Source of the DNA: Moritella dasanensis ArB 0140
GTDB taxonomy: Bacteria; Pseudomonadota; Gammaproteobacteria; Enterobacterales; Moritellaceae
Direction of reading: 5' to 3'
Length of the DNA: 64,000 nucleotides
Assembly (NCBI RefSeq): GCF_000276805.1
Contig: NZ_AKXQ01000014.1
Coordinates: forward strand, 62,001-126,000
Shown: one piece after another, positions 54,452-62,597 of the stretch
Layout of the letters: each line of letters starts with the position of its first letter
Numbering within the stretch: the stretch's first letter is position 1
The notes under the pieces: generated by a model
What the model saw: only the letters and a program-made list of their open reading frames with translations
What the model was told of the DNA's origin: nothing
Database searches by the model: none
Made by a program: the position numbers and the translations under genes

Positions 54452-54472
54452 GTAACTAGTTACTTTTTAGTA
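54452..54472. promoter_or_regulatory. Candidate HxlR operator
   Basis: The perfect palindrome GTAACTAGTTAC (54452-54463) overlaps TACT-N4-AGTA (54461-54472), the latter like the TACT...AGTA sites of HxlR-type regulators. It sits between the divergent HxlR and SnoaL-like genes. Confidence 0.55.
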
Positions 54473-54545
54473 CCTAATTTCTTTTGGAAACTTACTTCAG
54501 TATGATCACTTCATCGCCACAGAACATTGAAACTAAGGAAATATT

Positions 54546-54959
54546 ATGAAAGCAGTATTGTTAGTCGTTTTAAGTACTTTATCTTTTTTCGCTAATGCAG
54601 CAATAGATTACGAAAAGCCGCAAACACCGAGCGAGTTACACCAGTTATTTTCAAAGTATTTTGTCAATAAAGATATTGCTGGGCTAGGTACGTTATTCCA
54701 TGAAGATGCTGTATTCGTTTTAGATGCTGAAGGTAACCTCGCTAGAGGTAAAGAAGCTATCAAGCAGAGCTTAAAAGGTTATATGCAAGGAGACGTGGAA
54801 ATAGTTACACACGGTACATCTATTCACATCAATGGTGACACGGCTCTTATCCGTTCCGACTGGGAGATTCCTAATGTACAAAGTGGAATGGCACTTGAGG
54901 TGATGAAATATACTGATGGCGGTTGGCTTTATATTATTGATAATCCTAATGGCTTCTAA
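54546..54959 (+). CDS. Secreted SnoaL/DUF4440-like protein
   Basis: This 137-residue protein has a signal peptide (MKAVLLVVLSTLSFFANA, residues 1-18). The mature domain has the cystatin-like NTF2 fold: KYFVNKDIAGLGTLFHEDAVFV, GKEAIKQSLKGYM, SDWEIP, and GGWLYIIDNPNG. The family covers ketosteroid-isomerase-like enzymes and binding proteins, so no reaction can be assigned. Probably controlled by the divergent HxlR regulator. A duplicated terminator-like element follows. Confidence 0.83.
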   Translation: MKAVLLVVLSTLSFFANAAIDYEKPQTPSELHQLFSKYFVNKDIAGLGTLFHEDAVFVLDAEGNLARGKEAIKQSLKGYMQGDVEIVTHGTSIHINGDTALIRSDWEIPNVQSGMALEVMKYTDGGWLYIIDNPNGF

Positions 54960-54978
54960 ACATACAGTGATAAGTCTG

Positions 54979-55072
54979 GGTTGATCATAACCGACTCTGC
55001 TAGAAGAAACGCCCAAAGCTAATAACCTCGGGCGTTTGTGTTCTATCATTCTAATCACAGTTTGCAAAATAT
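54979..55072. repeat. Duplicated ~95-bp intergenic element, copy 2
   Basis: This is the second copy of the element at 53897-53990, same orientation. Its hairpin is AAACGCCC (55007-55014) / GGGCGTTT (55030-55037). Several base changes in one arm are compensated in the other (ATG/CAT to ACG/CGT), so the stem is conserved. It lies between convergent genes, like copy 1. Confidence 0.82.
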
Positions 55073-55085
55073 CCTGAACGTTCAA

Positions 55086-55532
55086 TTAGATGGGCATGCC
55101 TCCCCAAATGGCAGCTGAAAATCCTACAATCGCGATGAAGGTCCGAATCATGTGGACTTTAGCCCATGCTGCGAGTGTTTTTGCTGCTATCTCTGGATCT
55201 GTTGTAGTTGAAAACCTGTTGTTAGCTTGACGAAAAAACAACAGATAGAAGCTGAGCAGACATACGGCGCATGTTGCACTGAGTAACCATGCAGGCCAAC
55301 TTGTTTCGCTAGCACTATATACTAAGATAAAAGTGATAATTGGCAACAATGTGCCAATAACGGTGAGTGGTGCGAAATACCGGAATAAACTTGGAGCCAT
55401 CTTGTGGTGAAGACGTAAGAATGTTTTTGCTGGCATTTTTTGCCAGTATGGTACTAAGATGCAAGCTTCGGTTAATAGTGCGCCAGCTAATAGACCTGTT
55501 GCCATTATAGTTATGAACTCTAAATAAATCAC
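55086..55532 (-). CDS. DUF1772-like small integral membrane protein
   Basis: This protein of about 148 residues has four hydrophobic segments. GLLAGALLTEACILVPYWQKMPAKTFLRLHHKMAPSLFRYFAPLT and the C-terminal WAKVHMIRTFIAIVGFSAA follow the DUF1772 (anthrone-oxygenase-like) pattern. The start is probably GTG 55532, overlapping the preceding stop as GTGA; the frame is open from 55538. It is the third gene of a tetR-led operon. The function in this operon is unknown. Confidence 0.75.
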   Translation of the reverse strand: MIYLEFITIMATGLLAGALLTEACILVPYWQKMPAKTFLRLHHKMAPSLFRYFAPLTVIGTLLPIITFILVYSASETSWPAWLLSATCAVCLLSFYLLFFRQANNRFSTTTDPEIAAKTLAAWAKVHMIRTFIAIVGFSAAIWGGMPI

Positions 55533-55903
55533 GACCACACACCTAACAAATATAGGCTTAATAGCAGGACCACAATTGAGTCGATTGCTATTGTTAGCGC
55601 ATATCCCTTTCCAGTTACTTTCCAGTTTAAAACAATGAGTGTAATAAATAATGTTTTGCTAATGAGAGCCGCGATAATGATCGGTAATTGTATTGCATCA
55701 TTGAATGAGGCCCAAATCATTAAAGAGCCGATGGTTGCTATGGGCAGGCCGCCAGCACGGGCTAGAAACAATGCTAATTCGCTGTCTACTGTTAGGCCAT
55801 AAAAAGCTTTCAGTGCGTAACGAGGTGCGACAACCTGTATGATTAAACTTGATGTTATTAAACCACTTAGTAGCAATACAAGGTCAATGTAAGTTGAGAT
55901 CAT
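55529..55903 (-). CDS. Small integral membrane protein of unknown function
   Basis: The 124-residue protein has four predicted membrane spans (residues ~5-25, 43-65, 70-90, 97-120). I do not recognise a named family. Start ATG 55903 overlaps the TetR stop as ATGA, and its own stop overlaps the DUF1772-like start, so it is tightly coupled within the operon. The two membrane proteins may work as a pair. Confidence 0.72.
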   Translation of the reverse strand: MISTYIDLVLLLSGLITSSLIIQVVAPRYALKAFYGLTVDSELALFLARAGGLPIATIGSLMIWASFNDAIQLPIIIAALISKTLFITLIVLNWKVTGKGYALTIAIDSIVVLLLSLYLLGVWS

Positions 55904-56505
55904 TTTTTGATTCCTGTGTTGGTACTGCAACCGTTTAAAAATAGCTTAATAAGAGTCTGCAAATAGTGTTTATGCGTACTCTCATTCGCGTTAACGAAAG
56001 AGATGCCGTTTAGAGACGCAATCATAAATTCAGCGGCTTGAGAAGGCGTCAGATTAATTAAAGTCAGGTTGATAGAACCCGATTTTTGTAAATCTACTAA
56101 CACCTTGGTTAATAATTTGTCGAACGTTTCACAGGCTAGTACAGAAATATCGTTTGCTAGAGTGCCATTTTCGCCAATCAATTCAGCGCCATGAGGTGAA
56201 CCAAAAAGTATACTTCTATAAGGTTCTGTCCAAGCTAAAAAACAATTTAGTAGGCGTTGCTCTACCTTTTGGTCAGAGCAAAGAGCGATTTCGATATTGG
56301 CTATTGTCGTATTATGTATGCCTTCAGATACCGCTCTAAGCAGCGCTTTTTTATTCTTAAAATGCGCATATATTGTTGGCCTAGATAAATTTGCGTCGTT
56401 GGCAATATCTTCTAAAGATGTACGTTTATAGCCGTAATGTGAAAACCTATTCATTGCTGCGTGCAAGATTAAGTCGTGGGTATTTTCAGTGTCGAAAATA
56501 TTCAT
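55900..56505 (-). CDS. TetR-family transcriptional regulator
   Basis: This 201-residue regulator has the N-terminal HTH in HAAMNRFSHYGYKRTSLEDIANDANLSRPTIYAHFKNKKALLRAVSE. The remainder is a helical ligand-binding domain. It is the first gene of a three-gene minus-strand operon with two small membrane proteins, and is divergent from the monooxygenase-fold/sigma pair. A palindrome at 56545 is a candidate for its own operator. Confidence 0.9.
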   Translation of the reverse strand: MNIFDTENTHDLILHAAMNRFSHYGYKRTSLEDIANDANLSRPTIYAHFKNKKALLRAVSEGIHNTTIANIEIALCSDQKVEQRLLNCFLAWTEPYRSILFGSPHGAELIGENGTLANDISVLACETFDKLLTKVLVDLQKSGSINLTLINLTPSQAAEFMIASLNGISFVNANESTHKHYLQTLIKLFLNGCSTNTGIKK

Positions 56506-56541
56506 ATCTATTAAGCTCTGGTGAACAAACTGGGCTTCACA

Positions 56542-56560
56542 ATATACAAAATTTGTAGAT
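56542..56560. promoter_or_regulatory. Candidate TetR operator
   Basis: TACAAA-A-TTTGTA at 56545-56557 is a perfect 13-bp palindrome, extended by two further matching pairs after one mismatch. It is 40 nt upstream of the TetR gene, a place where autorepression is expected. Confidence 0.5.
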
Positions 56561-56744
56561 ATGTAAAGTTAGTGAAAGGCGAAATAAGAAACATTGAGAC
56601 TTGAAGTTGATGTAGGAAACATAAATATTAATAAAAATATACATGAAATCACCTGTAAACTGTAACACCTTACCGACCTGCTACGTCTAACTCTATGAAA
56701 CCTGCATTTGGCAGGAAATTATAAAAAACACATAGGGTAAAACA

Positions 56745-57416
56745 ATGAAAAAGACTATCGCCATGATGGGAATATCGCTAGCAGCTACAGGCACCGCAGT
56801 GGCTGTACCACAAGTACTTCCGTTTGTTGAAGTCGCTATCTATCGGGTTAAGCAACCAGCATTACATCCGGTATTAGTCAAAGATAGGATGGAAGACGTT
56901 AAAGCTACGCCCGGATTTATCAGTAGTATTCATTTACGTTCGCTGGCAGAACCCGATCTATTTGCTGACATTAGCTTATGGGAAGACACTAACGTGACTC
57001 GCACGGCTAAATCTATGGATGGTTTCTTTTTAAATGAGTCTACTGAATTAACTGTTTTTGGTTACTTTCAATCAGCATCATCAATAACGGTATTGGATCA
57101 ATTTATCCGGCCTGGAGCGATCATTGAATTGGCTGCTTATTCTGTGAAAGACATTGCAATACAGGAAGAATCACGACTCGGTGTTTATTTGGAATTACAA
57201 AATAGTTCAAGCTTTTATACTGGTATGGCATTATCCTCAGTGAAGACCAATGGGGGCTATGTTGACTTTATTGCATGGGCATCTCAGTCAGCTGCGGAAG
57301 AAACGGCTGCGAAAATAATGGCGATGTCAGCACACCAATCCTTCTTTCAAAATACTGCTGAAATGGCACTCTTTGATTTTTTTACTGTTTATGAGCAAAA
57401 CGGATTACTGAAATGA
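56745..57416 (+). CDS. Exported antibiotic-biosynthesis-monooxygenase-fold (ABM-like) protein
   Basis: This 223-residue protein has a signal-like N-terminus (MKKTIAMMGISLAATGTAVA), so it is probably periplasmic. Two related halves are visible, VEVAIYRVKQPALHPVLVKDRMEDVKATPGFISSIHLRSLAEPDLFADISLWED and a second copy-like half ending VDFIAWASQSAAEETAAKIM, as in tandem ABM/dimeric alpha-beta barrel proteins. No catalytic residues can be named. The stop overlaps the sigma factor start as ATGA, so both are made together. It could be a ligand-binding or modulating partner of the sigma factor. Confidence 0.68.
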   Translation: MKKTIAMMGISLAATGTAVAVPQVLPFVEVAIYRVKQPALHPVLVKDRMEDVKATPGFISSIHLRSLAEPDLFADISLWEDTNVTRTAKSMDGFFLNESTELTVFGYFQSASSITVLDQFIRPGAIIELAAYSVKDIAIQEESRLGVYLELQNSSSFYTGMALSSVKTNGGYVDFIAWASQSAAEETAAKIMAMSAHQSFFQNTAEMALFDFFTVYEQNGLLK

Positions 57417-58321
57417 TACATAACCCTTTTACAGCTGAAATTCATCACGATCAAAAAGATGCAGAACTTGCCAGTTCAGCGGCTGCTGGGAATAAAGACG
57501 CCTTGGAAATATTGATCCGTCGTCATCAGGGCTGGATATATAATATTGCAGTTCGTATGGTGCTTAATCCACAAAATGCGCAAGACATTACGCAAGAAGC
57601 ATTGTTAAAAATGGTCACCCGAATAGCCCAGTTCGAAGGGCGTTCTTCTTTTCGAACTTGGGCTTACCGAATCGTGACCAATTGTTTTCTTGATAGTAAA
57701 CGAGGTCCTATAGAAAATAGCTTTTCTGGATTTACAGCTTATGGAAATGATTTAGATGCTATTGCGAACCATGATTTAGAACTTACAACAGAGCACGAGC
57801 CTGAGCGTGCATTGATTGTGGAAGAAGCCAAAATGGGCTGTATGCTGGGAATGTTACTTTGCCTTAGCCGTGAACAGCGTATGGTATATATCTTAGCGGA
57901 TATATTTGAAGCTAGCGCGCCGGTTGCTGCAGATATATTAGCGATCACACCAGGTAATTTTAGGCAGAAATTATCTCGCGCTCGTCGAGATTTACATAGT
58001 TTCATGCATAATAAATGTGGACTCGTTGATCCTACTAATCCATGTCGCTGTGAACGTAAAGCGACTGGTTTTATGAAAGAGGGTTGGCTGGAACCTAATA
58101 AGTTAAAATTTTCAGGTTCTCATTTGAAAAACATGCAAGATAAAGCTCAGCTAGAAGTTCAACCACTGGATGAATTTGCAGATAATGCATATGGTCAATT
58201 GTATCGCCAACATCCGTTACAAGAACCTTTGCAAGGGACGGGAGAGGGCGTTGACCGCATACTCGTTCGACTTTTAGATAGTCCTGAATGTCACCGTATT
58301 TTCGGATTATCTAATTCTTGA
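57413..58321 (+). CDS. ECF-type RNA polymerase sigma factor with a C-terminal extension
   Basis: This is a 302-residue sigma-70 family protein. Region 2 is visible as LIRRHQGWIYNIAVRMVLNPQNAQDITQEALLKMV and RTWAYRIVTNCFLDSKR, and region 4 as LSREQRMVYILADIFEASAPVAADILAITPGNFRQKLSRARRDL. After region 4 come about 100 extra residues beginning CGLVDPTNPCRCERKATGF. That cysteine-rich pattern occurs in some ECF groups with C-terminal extensions that can replace an anti-sigma factor. No anti-sigma gene is adjacent. The target genes are unknown. Confidence 0.87.
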   Translation: MIHNPFTAEIHHDQKDAELASSAAAGNKDALEILIRRHQGWIYNIAVRMVLNPQNAQDITQEALLKMVTRIAQFEGRSSFRTWAYRIVTNCFLDSKRGPIENSFSGFTAYGNDLDAIANHDLELTTEHEPERALIVEEAKMGCMLGMLLCLSREQRMVYILADIFEASAPVAADILAITPGNFRQKLSRARRDLHSFMHNKCGLVDPTNPCRCERKATGFMKEGWLEPNKLKFSGSHLKNMQDKAQLEVQPLDEFADNAYGQLYRQHPLQEPLQGTGEGVDRILVRLLDSPECHRIFGLSNS

Positions 58322-58359
58322 AATAAAGAAATAAAGAAATAAAGAAATAAAGAAATAAA
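58320..58359. repeat. Five tandem copies of GAAATAAA
   Basis: Five exact 8-bp units overlap the sigma-factor stop codon (58319-58321). Copy-number changes would not alter the protein because the stop is formed by the first unit. Confidence 0.93.
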
Positions 58360-58718
58360 ACTTAGAATAAATTAGGTGTCTATTATGTTCAGGTGAATGC
58401 ACTTCCTAAACGTAATATGGACATTGACAGAAAATATAACGTCGCGTGGCTACGGATACTAACTCGTAGGCATTTCCAAGTATTAGCAGTACGCGACGTT
58501 AATGTTAATCATCTCGCCAAATGCCACCATCAGACTGGGGCATTTGGGTTTTGAATCATGTGGAGTTACGGTCAACCGCGTGAGTGCGTGTAAAGGGTAT
58601 TTAATTTCGGTGTTAGAAAGTCAACGCGATTTAATTACCGGTAACTTATCCAATTATGTAATAGATTCGCATTAATGCAGTATCAGACCAACCACCTAAT
58701 TAACCTTGTGCGCTGCCG
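58360..58718. other. Intergenic region after the sigma-factor gene, with structured segment
   Basis: AACGTCGCGT (58438-58447) and ACGCGACGTT (58491-58500) form perfect 10-bp arms, with inner short arms (TACG/CGTA, ATACT/AGTAT) in the 43-nt loop. A TTGACA occurs at 58424, but no good -10 fits it. No convincing ORF is present up to the pirin gene end. Confidence 0.5.
58517..58552 (+). terminator. Terminator-like hairpin
   Basis: CCAAATGCC (58517-58525) pairs with GGCATTTGG (58539-58547), followed by GTTTTG. It could end the sigma-factor transcript or a small RNA from the structured segment upstream. Confidence 0.65.
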
Positions 58719-59459
58719 TTAGGCGGGCGCATCAATAATAATGATCTCTGCATCCGATATAGCCTTAATGGTGATCTCGTGTTGTTTGATCACTTCAGCA
58801 CCGTCGCCTTTTTTCATCAATACTGTTTGCTGATTATCAATGATTTCAAATTCACCGTTGGATGCTAGCACATACACTTGATGTTCAATTTTATGCGTAA
58901 ACAGTGAGCCTTTTTTGACTTTCCCTCCATAGATCCGTGCCGCTTGATTGATAAACAGGGCATTATTTTGCTCGTTTGGATAGCCGGAAACGAGCAGGGG
59001 CAGGCTAGTGTTACCTTTACGGTTAACTGTATTGGTATGATTAACAGTACTGTCAGAAAATACCTTACTATCCCATCTTGGTGTTACGTTGTGCTTGTTC
59101 GGTTCAATCCAAATTTGATATAGCGTTAATGGCTCTTTGGATAAATTGTATTCCGAGTGGGTTATGCCCTTACCGGCACTCATTACTTGGACTTCACCAG
59201 CGAGGGTTACGCCTGTATTACCAGCATTGTCTTTATGGGTAACAGCGCCAGAACGTACAAAGGTAATGATTTCCATATTACGATGTGGATGCGCTGGAAA
59301 CCCAGTCCCAGCGGCAACCCAGTCATCATTCACCACGAGTAACGAGCCAAAGCCCATTCTTTTCGGGTTGTAGTAATTGGCAAAACTAAAATGGTGATTG
59401 GATTTCAGCCAACCATGGTTTGCTTTGCCTATTTGCTGAAAAGGGTAATGTTTTATCAT
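58719..59459 (-). CDS. Pirin-family bicupin protein (YhaK/YhhW-like)
   Basis: This 246-residue cytoplasmic protein has an N-terminal cupin with metal ligands H57, H59, H101 and E103 (AHPHRNMEI; ITHSEYN) in the expected positions. Family members bind iron or another metal, and some have quercetin 2,3-dioxygenase activity. It lies downstream of the glutathionyl-hydroquinone reductase and DoxX genes on the same strand, a neighbourhood known from the E. coli yqjF-yqjG-yhaHJK region. A role in quinone or aromatic-compound stress is inferred. Confidence 0.9.
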   Translation of the reverse strand: MIKHYPFQQIGKANHGWLKSNHHFSFANYYNPKRMGFGSLLVVNDDWVAAGTGFPAHPHRNMEIITFVRSGAVTHKDNAGNTGVTLAGEVQVMSAGKGITHSEYNLSKEPLTLYQIWIEPNKHNVTPRWDSKVFSDSTVNHTNTVNRKGNTSLPLLVSGYPNEQNNALFINQAARIYGGKVKKGSLFTHKIEHQVYVLASNGEFEIIDNQQTVLMKKGDGAEVIKQHEITIKAISDAEIIIIDAPA

Positions 59460-59483
59460 GGTGTGTTCCTCTGCAGTTATCTT

Positions 59484-60464
59484 TTAGACCTTGCTTGTTA
59501 GGTTATTTCTATCGTGCGCAGCAGTAAAATTGTGTACTGGTCCACGCGATACAATTAAAGTCGGATTAATGGTGTCATGGCTCGCATAATAATGGATCTT
59601 GGTATATTCCAAATCAACTGTACTGGCGATGCCATTAACCTGAAATAGCTCACGAACGTAGTTACTGATATGGTGAAACTCAGTTAATTTATTGCGGTTA
59701 CATTTAAAGTGACCGTGATAAACCGCGTCAAACCGTATTAATGTCGTGAACAAACGCCAATCTGCCTCTGTCAGCTGTGCACCGACTAAATAACGGTGAG
59801 TGCTCAGGTGTGTTTCTAGCCAATCTAAACTACTAAAAAGTGCTTCAAATGCTTCATCGTATGCTGCTTGCGTCGTGGCAAATCCAGCGCGATATACACC
59901 GTTATTGATAGTGTGATAAATACGCTCGTTAATCGCATCAATTTCAGGTCGTAAATCTGCTGGGTAATAGTCATCGTGGTTACCCGTTAAATCATTAAAC
60001 GCAGTATTGAAAATACGAATGATCTCACTCGATTCATTGTTAACGATGGTTTGCGTTTGTTTATCCCACAATACCGGCACTGTCACACGACCTTCATAAT
60101 CCGGCGCTGCTTTCAGGTAAAGCTGGTAAACATAATCACTTTGATAGAGTGAATCGTTGTAGTCATGACTTTCATCATCAATAGCACCAAACTCCCACCC
60201 ATTGCTAAGCATTTCAGGTTTAACCACGCTAACCGAAATAATGTCTTCGAGTTGTTTTAACTGTCTAAAAATTAATGCGCGATGTGCCCAAGGACACGCT
60301 AACGAAACATACAAGTGATAGCGGCCTGCTTCGGCTGGATAGCGACTACCTTCAGCATTAGAAATCGTGTTTCTGAAACGACTTTCCTGACGTTCGAATT
60401 GACCTTTGCTGCTTTTGGTTTCGTACCATTGATCATGCCACTGGCCGTTGACGATTAATCCCAT
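59484..60464 (-). CDS. yqjG: Glutathionyl-hydroquinone reductase (YqjG-like, Xi-class GST)
   Basis: The 326-residue protein reduces glutathionyl-hydroquinones to hydroquinones using glutathione. The catalytic cysteine is C57 in SLACPWAHRALI, the hallmark of the class, with a thioredoxin-fold N-terminal domain (VPVLWDKQTQTIVNNESSEIIRI) and a C-terminal helical domain (LTEADWRLFTTLIRFDAVYHGHFKCN). Length and motifs match E. coli YqjG. It is transcribed between a DoxX gene and the pirin gene. Confidence 0.92.
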   Translation of the reverse strand: MGLIVNGQWHDQWYETKSSKGQFERQESRFRNTISNAEGSRYPAEAGRYHLYVSLACPWAHRALIFRQLKQLEDIISVSVVKPEMLSNGWEFGAIDDESHDYNDSLYQSDYVYQLYLKAAPDYEGRVTVPVLWDKQTQTIVNNESSEIIRIFNTAFNDLTGNHDDYYPADLRPEIDAINERIYHTINNGVYRAGFATTQAAYDEAFEALFSSLDWLETHLSTHRYLVGAQLTEADWRLFTTLIRFDAVYHGHFKCNRNKLTEFHHISNYVRELFQVNGIASTVDLEYTKIHYYASHDTINPTLIVSRGPVHNFTAAHDRNNLTSKV

Positions 60465-60530
60465 GAGAATACTCCTGTTTGATTCGTGCCTGATTGCTGT
60501 CTTATGTATTACATTGATGCAATATATTGA

Positions 60531-60977
60531 TTAGTTTATTTTGCTTACTAATACACGGTCTAGTGAAAGCTTGCCGCCGCCTTGGAACATGAGTGCCGCT
60601 GTGATTGCAAATAGTGCCAATGCAAATTCGTAACCGTTATTACTCATAAATAGACCGTTAGCAAAATGGGTACTGAAAATAGCAACCAGCATAGTGACGG
60701 ATAAAACCAATGCAGTTGGTCGAGTCAGTAAACCTAGGATAAGCAATAGGCCACCAAAGAATTCGGCACTACCAGCCATCATCGCCATTAAGTAACCAGG
60801 TGCCAAACCGATAGATTCCATCCATTGGCCAGTACCTTCTAGCCCATAACCACCAAACCAAGCAAATAGCTTTTGTGCGCCGTGTGCAGTAAAAATAATA
60901 CCTGCTATCAAGCGTAGTGGTAATGCTGAAGCATTGTTGTCTGATGTTAATACTTGTTTGATTGTTGCGATGTTCAT
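60531..60977 (-). CDS. DoxX-family membrane protein (YqjF-like)
   Basis: The 148-residue membrane protein has four spans. The signature region LRLIAGIIFTAHGAQKLFAWFGGYG and GSAEFFGGLLLILGLLTRP are typical DoxX. It is the first gene of the minus-strand group with yqjG and pirin, and is divergent from the YhaJ-like regulator. In E. coli YhaJ activates yqjF in response to quinone-like products of aromatic compounds, which fits this layout by analogy. Confidence 0.88.
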   Translation of the reverse strand: MNIATIKQVLTSDNNASALPLRLIAGIIFTAHGAQKLFAWFGGYGLEGTGQWMESIGLAPGYLMAMMAGSAEFFGGLLLILGLLTRPTALVLSVTMLVAIFSTHFANGLFMSNNGYEFALALFAITAALMFQGGGKLSLDRVLVSKIN

Positions 60978-61083
60978 GCTGTGCTCTCTTTGATTCGTTA
61001 GGGTGTTTAAGTATGTCTTCTAAGTGTGTAGCTATTGTATTCGCTTAAATGAATTGGAATAACCGGTGAATTTTGTTTAGTAT

Positions 61084-61100
61084 GTTCAAAATATTTGAAC
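61084..61100. promoter_or_regulatory. Palindrome between DoxX and YhaJ-like genes (candidate LysR site)
   Basis: GTTCAAA-ATA-TTTGAAC is a perfect 7+7 dyad, about 105 nt from each divergent gene start. Confidence 0.55.
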
Positions 61101-61202
61101 AATTGATAACAGCATTATTGTTAATGAATAGCTTGAAGCCTAGTTTGAAGAATCGTTTGATGACAGGCTTGGTGACGAGCTTAATGATAAGAGAGGCGGA
61201 CA

Positions 61203-62099
61203 ATGTATAAATCTCCAATTACCATCGAAGCATTGCAAGTGCTCGATACCATCGACCGCCGTGGTAGTTTCGCGGCAGCGGCCGAACAGTTAAACAAAGT
61301 ACCCTCGGCACTCTCTTACATAGTGCAGAAACTAGAAGAGCAATTGGCGGTGACTTTATTTGTCCGTCAGGGCAGGCGCTCGGTGTTAACGCCTGCGGGT
61401 CGGCATTTACTGGATGAAGGCCGCAAGGTGCTTGGCGCAGTGAGTAAACTGACTGAACAAACGCAAACTATCTCGCATGGTTGGGAACCTAAAATTAACA
61501 TTACGTTTGACTCTCTTTTTGACATGGCGTTATTGTTTGCACCACTCGCGCAGTTTTTAAATGAGCATCCGAATATCGAAGTAGACCTGAATGAAGAGGT
61601 AATGAATGGTTCGTGGGAGGCATTAATTGAAGACCGCACCGATTTACTGATTGCAGCCCCCGATCCTATCCCTCGTCAACAGGGCATAAGTGTGACGGCT
61701 TTAGGCAATCTGCAGAAAGTATTTGTCGTGCCTAAAGGCCATGAGCTAGCGAGTTTTACAGTGCCGTTTAACAAGTCCGAAATTGATAACTACCGCACTG
61801 TTGTTGTGCATGATTCTGCGCAAACCGCGATCCCTTGGTCAAATAATTTGATTGAACAGAGTCGGCATTTTTACGTCAGTTCCGTCGAACACAAGATCCA
61901 AGCCATTATTGCTGGCATTGGTGTCGGTTATCTACCAAAAGCACGTATTCAATCACATTTAGACTCGGGTGCTTTAGTCGAAATTGAACTGGGAGAAGGC
62001 GAGCATGTATCAGACATTTACCTTGCTTGGAAAACGGTGAATAAGGGCAAAGGGTTAAAGCGACTGAGAGAGATTATGCAGCAGCATTTAGCGAGTTGA
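61203..62099 (+). CDS. LysR-family regulator, YhaJ-like
   Basis: This is a 298-residue regulator. The HTH ITIEALQVLDTIDRRGSFAAAAEQLNKVPSALSYIVQKLEEQL closely follows E. coli YhaJ. The effector domain begins near residue 90 (ITFDSLFDMALLFAPLAQFL). It is divergent from the DoxX/yqjG/pirin group and probably activates it. The inducing compound is inferred to be a quinone or aromatic breakdown product from the E. coli system. Confidence 0.9.
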   Translation: MYKSPITIEALQVLDTIDRRGSFAAAAEQLNKVPSALSYIVQKLEEQLAVTLFVRQGRRSVLTPAGRHLLDEGRKVLGAVSKLTEQTQTISHGWEPKINITFDSLFDMALLFAPLAQFLNEHPNIEVDLNEEVMNGSWEALIEDRTDLLIAAPDPIPRQQGISVTALGNLQKVFVVPKGHELASFTVPFNKSEIDNYRTVVVHDSAQTAIPWSNNLIEQSRHFYVSSVEHKIQAIIAGIGVGYLPKARIQSHLDSGALVEIELGEGEHVSDIYLAWKTVNKGKGLKRLREIMQQHLAS

Positions 62100-62285
62100 G
62101 TGAATTGATTTAGTGAATTGAAAGCGTTGATCGTTTATCTCTGGGTCATTGTCATTTTGTAATCACGTTGCTCCCCATTGCCATTTCTTAATGTGTAACT
62201 GTATTTCCTATTGGTGTATTCGGTGGTTGGTGATATAGTCCGATTTAATATTGTTACATTCAGTTTCCTAACGTGAGAGATAGCC

Positions 62286-62528
62286 ATGAGATATAAAATT
62301 AAAATAACTAAAGACAAAAAACCATTTTGTGACGTTGCAATTGAAAATAATGATCATAAAACCAGAGACGAAATTCTAGCCTTAGCATTAACACGATTCC
62401 CAACGACAGAAGGTTTTACGAGAGAGGTTTTATTCTCAGACGATGAAGTTCGTTACCTTAAGAGTACGCCAACAGGTATTGAAGTACTTGCGGTACAACC
62501 GATTTATCAACCTTGTAACGAGCGATAA
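62286..62528 (+). CDS. Small conserved-looking hypothetical protein
   Basis: This 80-residue protein has no signal peptide or membrane segment. It is charged, with a likely alpha/beta fold (MRYKIKITKDKKPF; DEILALALTRFPTTEG; VLFSDDEVRYLKSTPTGIEVLAV). A GAGAGATAGCC leader precedes the ATG, and codon use resembles the neighbours. It lies upstream of the MOSC gene by 69 nt, possibly in one transcript. I do not recognise its family. Confidence 0.7.
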   Translation: MRYKIKITKDKKPFCDVAIENNDHKTRDEILALALTRFPTTEGFTREVLFSDDEVRYLKSTPTGIEVLAVQPIYQPCNER

Positions 62529-62597
62529 AGTACTATTTCATGTGTACAAGGTTTATATCTTCAATGTTTTATGCGATAAAAAAGGGGCGACTGCGAT

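Noticed and set aside
53897-55072. Integron attC sites around the HxlR/SnoaL-like pair
   Set aside because: The elements lack paired RYYYAAC/GTTRRRY core sites, contain a simple short hairpin, and the enclosed genes are divergent, unlike ordinary cassettes.
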